Below are positions 5,467 to 10,112 of a stretch of 10,112 nucleotides of DNA, in pieces. Made by a program: the position numbers and the translations under genes. The notes beneath the pieces were generated by a model, which searched no databases, was not told the DNA's origin, and saw only the letters and a list, made by a program, of their open reading frames with translations. The stretch lies in NCBI GenBank assembly GCA_001823505.1, contig MHUS01000014.1, positions 15,828 through 25,939 on the forward strand, given 5' to 3'. Numbering within the stretch: the first letter of the stretch is position 1; the number at the start of each line of letters is the position of its first letter. Source of the DNA: Candidatus Yonathbacteria bacterium RIFCSPHIGHO2_01_FULL_51_10. Its GTDB lineage: Bacteria; Patescibacteriota; Minisyncoccia; Phycocordibacterales; UBA1539_B.

Positions 5467-6291
5467 ATGGCTGAGTCTTTTAACGAAATAAGTGTTCGAG
5501 TATTGGCAAGAACTCAAGTTGATCGTGAAGCGGTTCGCGAATGGCTTGATGAAATGGGGGCCGATGAGTTTGAGATTCCGGCCGAAGAAATTATTTCTGA
5601 CCCGGCGCTTTTAGTTGCCCTGGCTGCCAAGCAATGTTATATGGCATTTCAGCCAGGGCTCAACCCCAACGTCAACAAAGTTCGCAAAGATATGCTTGAG
5701 TACCTCGATAACGTGCTCAAGCAGGGGCATGGTTCGGTTCTTGAACATGCAGTGTTCACCTTCGGCATCAATGGCTGCTCGCGAGTATTTACTGGTGAGA
5801 TGAATCGCCATCGGGCCGGTGTTGGTATCTCCGAGCGGAGTATGCGGTACATCAGGTATACGAGCATCAGGTTTTGGATGCCCGAATGCTTTCGGGATGA
5901 AAACAGTCTGATTGTCGGCAGGGAAGAAAAAAAACGGCAAAGCAGAGAATTGCTCACGGCGCAGTTTGCAAGCCAAGAGCAGATGATGACGAAATTTGCC
6001 AACATCTGGGAAGAAGAACTCTCAGAGACCAGCACGTTTCATGCGAAGAAGATACTCACGTCTGCTTTTCGGCGCGGCATCGGCATGGGCATCGCAACGG
6101 GTGGCGTGTGGACGCTCAATCTTCGCGCGCTCCGTCATGTGATTGCCCTGCGTACTGACGCGGGCGCCGAAGAAGAGATCGTACATGTCTTCAAAAAGGT
6201 CGGCAGGATCATGATCGCACAAGTGCCAGAGATCTTTGGGGACTTCAAGGATGTTGACGGGGTATTGGTTCCGGATTATTGGAAGGTGTGA
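5467..6291 (+). CDS. thyX: FAD-dependent thymidylate synthase ThyX
   Basis: 274 residues. It makes dTMP from dUMP with methylene-tetrahydrofolate, FAD and NAD(P)H as an alternative to ThyA, in the cytoplasm, usually as a tetramer. Family features: QGHGSVLEHAVFTFGINGCSR (residues 86-106, core HGSVLEHA), then RHR at 114-116 followed by SERSMRYIRY (122-131), and a C-terminal GGVWTLNLRALRHVIALR, then AGAEEEI. The ThyX signature is normally RHRX7S; here Ser125 follows after eight residues, a one-residue expansion. The start is fixed by AGAGGAG at 5452-5458, eight bases before ATG 5467. An extra N-terminal 40 residues precede the usual ThyX beginning. It is flanked by terminators and by a direct repeat, so it is probably a single-gene unit. 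Neighbours dcd, tmk and dut make the rest of the same pathway. Confidence 0.93.
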   Translation: MAESFNEISVRVLARTQVDREAVREWLDEMGADEFEIPAEEIISDPALLVALAAKQCYMAFQPGLNPNVNKVRKDMLEYLDNVLKQGHGSVLEHAVFTFGINGCSRVFTGEMNRHRAGVGISERSMRYIRYTSIRFWMPECFRDENSLIVGREEKKRQSRELLTAQFASQEQMMTKFANIWEEELSETSTFHAKKILTSAFRRGIGMGIATGGVWTLNLRALRHVIALRTDAGAEEEIVHVFKKVGRIMIAQVPEIFGDFKDVDGVLVPDYWKV

Positions 6292-6316
6292 TCAACCCTC
6301 GGCCTCTTTTGGCCAC

Positions 6317-6350
6317 AAGCCCTGACATGGACGTCGGGGCTTTACTTTTA
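6317..6350 (+). terminator. Terminator after thyX
   Basis: 10-bp stem, AAGCCCTGAC at 6317-6326 with GTCGGGGCTT at 6333-6342 (one G-T pair), loop ATGGAC, then a T-rich tail to 6350. The 3' arm is shared with repeat copy B. Confidence 0.8.
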
Positions 6351-6365
6351 GGGATGGGTGGGGTA
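6334..6365 (+). repeat. Direct repeat copy B, upstream of dcd
   Basis: Matches 5379-5410 at 30 of 32 bases. The two changes and the sequence after it (AAAAC instead of GGG) leave only three close G-runs, so the quadruplex motif of copy A is lost here. Confidence 0.88.
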
Positions 6366-6369
6366 AAAC
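6341..6369 (+). promoter_or_regulatory. Possible dcd promoter
   Basis: TTTACT at 6341-6346, 17 bases, TAAAAC at 6364-6369 (4 of 6 matches each). The spacing equals the TTTACT/TAGGGT pair in copy A of the repeat. Confidence 0.4.
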
Positions 6370-6401
6370 GTAAAAAGCAAATACTGAGAGGAGTACATTA
6401 T

Positions 6402-6968
6402 ATGACCGTGATGAATGATCGGTGGATTCGCCGTATGGCCTTGGAACAAGGAATGATTGAACCATTCGAGGCTGGACAAGTGAGGCAGCCTGGTTCTGAA
6501 AAAGTTGTTTCGTACGGAACGTCGAGCTACGGGTATGATTTGCGGTGTGCGAAGGAGTTTAAGATTTTCACAAACATAAACTCCACCATCGTGGATCCAA
6601 AACATTTCGACGAAAATGGGTTTGTGGATATATCCGCGAACATTTGCGTTATCCCTCCAAACTCATTTGCTCTCGCACGGTCCTTGGAGTACTTCCGTAT
6701 TCCCCGGAACGTGTTGACTCTCTGTCTCGGGAAGTCAACCTATGCACGATGCGGTATCATCGTGAATGTGACGCCACTTGAGCCTGAATGGGAAGGCCAC
6801 GTAACTCTTGAGTTCTCAAACACAACACCCCTTCCGGCAAGAATATATGCACTCGAGGGAGTGGCCCAGGTTATCTTTCTGAAGGCAGATGAGGTGTGCG
6901 AGACATCGTACAAAGATCGTAATGGAAAATATCAAGGACAAATAGGAGTAACGCCTCCGATGGCTTAA
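6402..6968 (+). CDS. dcd: dCTP deaminase
   Basis: 188 residues. Converts dCTP to dUTP and ammonia, feeding dUMP to ThyX. Start chosen at ATG 6402 because AGAGGAG at 6387-6393 lies eight bases before it; the open frame runs further upstream only through the thyX terminator. Trimeric dUTPase-fold motifs: SYGTSSYGYDLRC (37-49), then GKSTYARCGI at 110-119 with the Ser and Arg that match the E. coli active site, and TPLEPEWEGHVTLEFSN ending at 140 with catalytic Glu137. The tail KYQGQIGVTPP is typical of the deaminase type with GKSTYARCG. A separate dut lies downstream, so this is probably the monofunctional enzyme and not the bifunctional dCTP deaminase/dUTPase. Its own terminator follows. Confidence 0.95.
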   Translation: MTVMNDRWIRRMALEQGMIEPFEAGQVRQPGSEKVVSYGTSSYGYDLRCAKEFKIFTNINSTIVDPKHFDENGFVDISANICVIPPNSFALARSLEYFRIPRNVLTLCLGKSTYARCGIIVNVTPLEPEWEGHVTLEFSNTTPLPARIYALEGVAQVIFLKADEVCETSYKDRNGKYQGQIGVTPPMA

Positions 6969-6997
6969 AAGGTAAAATTAGGCTTTCCTTCTGCCGG

Positions 6998-7030
6998 GCC
7001 GCTTGTATGACAGCAAGCGGCTTTCTTTTT
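6998..7030 (+). terminator. Terminator after dcd
   Basis: 8-bp stem GCCGCTTG (6998-7005) with CAAGCGGC (7014-7021), 8-base loop, then TTTCTTTTT. Confidence 0.85.
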
Positions 7031-7041
7031 GCCTGCTTGCA

Positions 7042-7050
7042 TGGTACAAC
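7042..7050 (+). promoter_or_regulatory. Possible extended -10 promoter for tmk
   Basis: TGG-TACAAC at 7042-7050; no good -35. The same TGGTA form occurs at 2141, 7733 and 9836. It sits in the loop of a 6-bp inverted repeat (GCCTGC 7031-7036, GCAGGC 7055-7060). Confidence 0.4.
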
Positions 7051-7082
7051 GGCGGCAGGCACATAACGTAAAGGAGTATCCC

Positions 7083-7682
7083 ATGAGCAATCGCGGCGCG
7101 TTTGCAGCCCTTTTGGGGGTAAACAATATCGGCAAGAGTACACAGGCGCAGATGCTTGCGGAGCGGATCAAGAAGGAAGGCGGCAAGGTCCAACTTATAA
7201 AGTATCCTGATTATGACCTCGTCCCGAGCGGCCCTATGCTCAATGCATATTTACGCGAAGGAAACCCTGACAAACTTTCCGCAAGGGAATTTCAGATGTT
7301 GCAGGTACTCAACCGTACACATCGTGAACCCACAATCAGGGCATTTCTGACGATTGGTGATCACGTTATTGCCGAAGACTACACCGGCACCGGTATCGCG
7401 TGGGGCATCGGAACAGGTGTGGAAAAAGATTTCCTCTACTATCTCAACTTGCACCTTCTTAAAGAAGACCTTGCGATCCTTCTCGACGGCGAACCTTTTC
7501 TGGAGGGTGAAGAAGAGCGATATGCTCATGAAAACAATCGTGTTCTCATTGAGCGTGTGCGTAATATCCATCGAGGCCTCGCCACAGAACTTGGGTGGAT
7601 ACCAGTCAATGCCAATCGTCCCAAGGAAGAAATCCACGAAGAGATTTGGCAGCATGTCCTTCCCGTGATCGAGCGAGAATAG
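7083..7682 (+). CDS. tmk: Thymidylate kinase-like protein (dTMP kinase)
   Basis: 199 residues, P-loop kinase expected to phosphorylate dTMP to dTDP. The start is set by AAAGGAG at 7070-7076, six bases before ATG 7083. Walker A is GVNNIGKST at 12-20, with Asn where Tmk normally has GxDGxGKS. KYPDYDLVPSG (40-50) matches the thymidine-binding FP/YP region, and FQMLQVLNRTHRE (70-82) the conserved Asn-Arg helix. The usual DRY motif reads AEDYTGTGIAWG (97-108), so the Arg that contacts phosphate in classical Tmk is missing. LLDG follows, where LDV/LDxxP is usual, and an acidic lid-like region EEERYAHE near 140-147. Position between dcd and dut supports the dTMP kinase role, but the altered motifs leave room for a related nucleoside monophosphate kinase. 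Confidence 0.82.
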   Translation: MSNRGAFAALLGVNNIGKSTQAQMLAERIKKEGGKVQLIKYPDYDLVPSGPMLNAYLREGNPDKLSAREFQMLQVLNRTHREPTIRAFLTIGDHVIAEDYTGTGIAWGIGTGVEKDFLYYLNLHLLKEDLAILLDGEPFLEGEEERYAHENNRVLIERVRNIHRGLATELGWIPVNANRPKEEIHEEIWQHVLPVIERE

Positions 7683-7699
7683 AGCAGGAAGCATTTGCA

Positions 7700-7731
7700 C
7701 AGGGGCCCGAACTGAGGGCCCCTGTTTTTTT
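7700..7731 (+). terminator. Terminator after tmk
   Basis: 9-bp stem CAGGGGCCC (7700-7708) with GGGCCCCTG (7716-7724), 7-base loop, followed by seven T. Confidence 0.92.
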
Positions 7732-7732
7732 A

Positions 7733-7741
7733 TGGTAAACT
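7733..7741 (+). promoter_or_regulatory. Extended -10 promoter of dut-argS
   Basis: TGG-TAAACT at 7733-7741, directly after the tmk terminator. The -10 ends seven bases before the dut ATG, so transcription would begin at or next to the start codon and give a leaderless mRNA. No SD precedes dut. Confidence 0.5.
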
Positions 7742-7748
7742 TTGGGCA

Positions 7749-8171
7749 ATGAAGCTTAAAATAAAAAAACTTTCCCAAAATGCCGTTATTCCGTCGTATG
7801 CCCATCCCGGGGATGCGGGGATGGATCTGCGCTCTTCTGTTGATGTGACGATAAAGAAAGGGGAGTGGGTGGGAGTGCCGACCGGCGTTGCCATGGAGAT
7901 TCCGGACGGATACGTGGGGCTCATTTGGGACAAAAGTGGACTCTCGATCAAAAATGGACTCAAGACACTCGGCGGCGTGGTGGATGCCGGCTATCGTGGC
8001 GAGGTGAAGGTTGGCATTGTGAATCTCTCGAATGAGGACTATGCTCTACAAGCAGGAGATAAGGTTGCACAAATGCTTATTCAAAAAGTTGAGCAACCGG
8101 TAGTTGAAGAAGTGGATGAACTTTCTGATACATCGCGCGGCACCGGCGGATTTGGCAGCACGGGGAAATAA
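7749..8171 (+). CDS. dut: dUTP diphosphatase (dUTPase)
   Basis: 140 residues. Hydrolyses dUTP to dUMP and pyrophosphate, keeping uracil out of DNA and supplying ThyX. All five trimeric dUTPase motifs are present: I HPGDAGMDLRS (19-29), II DKSGLS (61-66), III GGVVDAGYRGEVKVG (75-89) with catalytic Asp79, IV AGDKVAQMLIQ (102-112), V TSRGTGGFGSTG (128-139) with the Arg and Phe that close over the substrate. ATG 7749 gives a standard N-terminus. There is no Shine-Dalgarno, and the promoter placement suggests leaderless translation. argS begins one base after the stop, so the two are co-transcribed. Confidence 0.96.
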   Translation: MKLKIKKLSQNAVIPSYAHPGDAGMDLRSSVDVTIKKGEWVGVPTGVAMEIPDGYVGLIWDKSGLSIKNGLKTLGGVVDAGYRGEVKVGIVNLSNEDYALQAGDKVAQMLIQKVEQPVVEEVDELSDTSRGTGGFGSTGK

Positions 8172-8172
8172 C

Positions 8173-9768
8173 ATGATACGAACAAAACTAACAACAGCGA
8201 TCACTGAAGCGCTCAATACTCTCGGCTACCTGGGGCAGGCGATCTCGCTTGAACGGCCTGAGCACAGCGACCACGGGGACTACATGACCAACGTTGCGCT
8301 GGTGTATGCCAAGCAGGCGGGAGTGGCGCCGAGGGCGTTTGCCGAGCAGGTCGTGGCCGAGTTGAAGAAAAACGACGGAGGGTTTCTCAAAGATATTCAG
8401 ATCGCCGGGCCGGGGTTCATCAATTTTTTTATGAAGGAGGAGGCGCTCGCCGAAGATGTGACAGAACTCTCAGCAAGACTCGAGCAAGGGCTTGATGTTC
8501 ACAAGGGAGAGAAGGTGAACATTGAATTTATTTCTGCGAATCCAACCGGGGACCTGCACATCGGGCACGGACGCGGGGCGTTCTTTGGCGACGTGCTTGC
8601 ACGCGTGCTCGCGTACGCGGGAGCCGCGGTGACCCGCGAATTTTATATCAATGATTCTCGTGAGAGTAACCAGATCAAGGAGCTTGGCAAGACAGGCCTA
8701 GGCCAGGGCGAGCAGTACAAAACACCGCGTCTGGAGAAGATGATCGCGGAAATGGAGTTTGAAGGGTTTGCGCCCGAGAATGTCGGCTTTGCACTCGCGG
8801 AAAAAGTGCAGGCGCACAACCGCAACTTTATTGAGAAGAAATTGGGCATCAGTTTTGACGAATGGTATTCGGAGGACGCGCAGATCCGCGAAAGCGGCGC
8901 GGGGGACAAGATGCTCGTGCTCCTCAAAGAAAAAGGACTTCTCTACGAGAAAGATGGTGCGACGTGGATCAAGACGAGCGAATATGGGGACGATGAAGAT
9001 CGCGTGGTGCTGCGCTCTGACGGAACGAAGAGTTATTTTATCGCTGATATTGCGTATCATGCAGAAAAGTTTGCCCGAGGGTTCAATACGGTCATTGACG
9101 TGTGGGGTGCAGATCACCACGGCCACGTGAAGCGCATGCACGCAGTAGGGAAGATGCTTGGCTGGCCGGAGAACCCGCCGCAACCGATCATTTTTATCGC
9201 TCAGCTGGTGGCGCTCAAAGAAGGTGACGAGCGAAAGAAAATGTCCAAGCGTGCAGGCAATGTCATTTTGCTCGAAGACTTAGTAGATGAGCTTGGTATT
9301 GATGTGGTGCGCTGGTTTTTCACGGAGAAGGCGCTCGGTTCGCACATGGACTTTGACCTTGCTCTTGCACGCGAGCATTCTGCCAAGAATCCTGTTTTTT
9401 ATGTACAGTACGCTCATGCTCGCATCGCCTCGATCATCGCGAAGGCGCAGGGGCTTGCACCGGAAGACGGCAATCTCGCCGAACTCTTCACCCAGAAGAG
9501 CGCACGGAACCTCGCAGTCAAGATCACGCAATTCGGAGAGACAATTGAAGATACAGCGTGTGATTTTCAAGTACACCGCCTGACCACGTACGCGTACGAG
9601 CTTGCCAATGCGTTCTCGCAATTTTATCGTGATGTGCGCGTGACGACTGACACCACGTACTCCGCAAGCGCGCTTGAGCTTGCGATGGCCACGAAGCAGA
9701 CCCTTGCAAAGACCCTTGGCCTCTTGGGTATTTCCGCCCCGGAAAAAATGGAACGTGAGGAGAAGTAA
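8173..9768 (+). CDS. argS: Arginyl-tRNA synthetase
   Basis: 531 residues, class I synthetase charging tRNA-Arg. The N-terminal Add-1 domain has HSDHGDYMTNVAL (31-43). The HIGH motif lies in SANPTGDLHIGHGRG (121-135). Further marks are FYINDSRESNQ, WGADHHGHVKRM and a complete KMSKR at 356-360, which some ArgRS such as the E. coli enzyme lack in canonical form. The C-terminal DALR anticodon-binding domain begins near YVQYAHARI and ends with the usual LGLLGISAPEKM. ATG 8173 lies one base after the dut stop. The frame is open further upstream inside dut, but a start there would add unrelated residues. Length is slightly below the E. coli enzyme (577). A pairing of dut with argS has no obvious metabolic logic; it looks like shared transcription only. 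Confidence 0.97.
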   Translation: MIRTKLTTAITEALNTLGYLGQAISLERPEHSDHGDYMTNVALVYAKQAGVAPRAFAEQVVAELKKNDGGFLKDIQIAGPGFINFFMKEEALAEDVTELSARLEQGLDVHKGEKVNIEFISANPTGDLHIGHGRGAFFGDVLARVLAYAGAAVTREFYINDSRESNQIKELGKTGLGQGEQYKTPRLEKMIAEMEFEGFAPENVGFALAEKVQAHNRNFIEKKLGISFDEWYSEDAQIRESGAGDKMLVLLKEKGLLYEKDGATWIKTSEYGDDEDRVVLRSDGTKSYFIADIAYHAEKFARGFNTVIDVWGADHHGHVKRMHAVGKMLGWPENPPQPIIFIAQLVALKEGDERKKMSKRAGNVILLEDLVDELGIDVVRWFFTEKALGSHMDFDLALAREHSAKNPVFYVQYAHARIASIIAKAQGLAPEDGNLAELFTQKSARNLAVKITQFGETIEDTACDFQVHRLTTYAYELANAFSQFYRDVRVTTDTTYSASALELAMATKQTLAKTLGLLGISAPEKMEREEK

Positions 9769-9769
9769 T

Positions 9770-9794
9770 TCCACCGAGGTTGAACCTCGGTGGA
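9770..9794. terminator. Hairpin after argS
   Basis: 25-base near-perfect inverted repeat, arms TCCACCGAGGTT and complement with a single G at the centre, starting two bases after the argS stop. There is no T-run, so it may protect the 3' end or terminate poorly. Confidence 0.6.
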
Positions 9795-9815
9795 TAGACG
9801 TAAGGGAAGGGTTCC

Positions 9816-9844
9816 TTGCGCTGTGGCAGTCGGCCTGGTAGCAT
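9816..9844 (+). promoter_or_regulatory. Probable promoter of the 9879 gene
   Basis: TTGCGC at 9816-9821, 17 bases, extended -10 TGG-TAGCAT at 9836-9844. It is the fourth TGGTA-type -10 in the window. Confidence 0.5.
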
Positions 9845-9878
9845 TAATGTTTGGAGGTACTCATATGAGGAGGAAGTC

Positions 9879-10112
9879 ATGGCAGCAGCACCTGATTGTT
9901 TCCCCCAACAAGGAAAGGTAACGATTTGTGACCGGGCACTCGAGTTGCTTTTGGAGGCGCACCGGCTCAATATGTTTCCGGTGTATTTGATCCCCACTGG
10001 GTCAAAGGTTGCGTATTCCGCAGACGGCGACGAGACACTCCTCGATCGTATTCATGAGGTGCTCGTACGGTATCCGGATAGTGCAGTAACAGTCTCGTTA
10101 GAATTCCCGGTG
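9879..10112 (+). CDS. Unrecognised protein, 3' end outside window
   Basis: 78 codons open to the window edge, starting at ATG 9879. The perfect AGGAGG at 9868-9873, five bases upstream, and the promoter before it support a real start. An upstream ATG at 9865 is out of frame and overlaps the SD. The visible N-terminus (MAAAPDCFPQQGKVTICD) is followed by a helix (RALELLLEAHRLNMFPVYLI) and then DGDETLLDRIHEVLVRYPDS. No signal peptide, membrane helix or known motif is seen, and no function is proposed. Confidence 0.7.
   Translation, partial: MAAAPDCFPQQGKVTICDRALELLLEAHRLNMFPVYLIPTGSKVAYSADGDETLLDRIHEVLVRYPDSAVTVSLEFPV

Noticed and set aside
6279..6401. N-terminal extension of dcd
   Set aside because: The extra codons translate the thyX end and its terminator; an SD fixes the start at 6402.
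7029..7082. N-terminal extension of tmk from ATG 7029 region
   Set aside because: Begins in the T-run of the dcd terminator; AAAGGAG before ATG 7083 is decisive.
7802..7815. CATCCC/GGGATG hairpin in dut
   Set aside because: Six-base arms explained by the conserved HPGDAGMD coding motif.
8104..8172. N-terminal extension of argS into dut
   Set aside because: Would overlap the conserved dUTPase motif V in another frame; the ArgRS N-terminus fits ATG 8173.
9587..9598. 12-base palindrome CGTACGCGTACG in argS and CGCGTACGCG at 3391 and 8610
   Set aside because: Short palindromes in CG-rich sequence, partly within a terminator; likely chance or restriction-site-like words without further evidence.
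1..10112. CRISPR array, tRNA, rRNA, transposase or phage genes
   Set aside because: No regularly spaced repeats, no cloverleaf-like segment, and no recognisable mobile-element protein on either strand.

Overview
All genes in this window lie on the + strand, packed with short intergenic gaps at roughly 50% G+C. The set looks like a reduced-genome bacterium of the Patescibacteria/CPR, most likely a parcubacterial lineage. This is an inference: the housekeeping genes are bacterial but divergent, secE-nusG-rplK is not followed by rplA, and there are a SIMPL protein with a Cys-rich N-terminus, a variant thymidylate kinase and lineage-type hypothetical proteins. TGA ends several genes in a natural way (murD, the 1294 gene, thyX), so the standard bacterial code applies and not the UGA=Gly code of Gracilibacteria and Absconditabacteria.

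Layout. 1-1197: 3' part of murD (peptidoglycan synthesis), cut by the left window edge. 1294-2061: unrecognised protein with a consensus promoter overlapping the murD stop. 2200-2403: small Gly/Tyr/Met-rich membrane protein. 2501-3349: membrane-anchored SIMPL (DUF541) protein. 3481-3963: unrecognised basic protein. 4104-5305: secE-nusG-rplK operon from one strong promoter. 5467-7682: thyX, dcd and tmk, each with its own ribosome binding site and terminator. 7749-9768: dut and argS, one base apart. 9879 to the right edge: the start of an unrecognised gene.

ThyX, Dcd, Tmk and Dut together cover the route dCTP -> dUTP -> dUMP -> dTMP -> dTDP, so about 2.7 kb is a dedicated thymidylate locus. It is built mostly as single-gene transcription units rather than one operon.

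Regulatory structure is unusually readable. Strong hairpin terminators follow most units, and several TTGACA -35 boxes start in the terminator T-run or in the preceding stop codon. A second promoter type shows TGGTA extended -10 boxes, one placed so that dut mRNA would be leaderless. A 32-bp near-identical repeat flanks thyX, and the upstream copy carries a four-run G-quadruplex motif. A perfect 16-bp inverted repeat lies inside murD. No CRISPR array, tRNA, rRNA, insertion sequence or recognisable mobile element was seen, and no gene-free stretch exceeds 300 bases.
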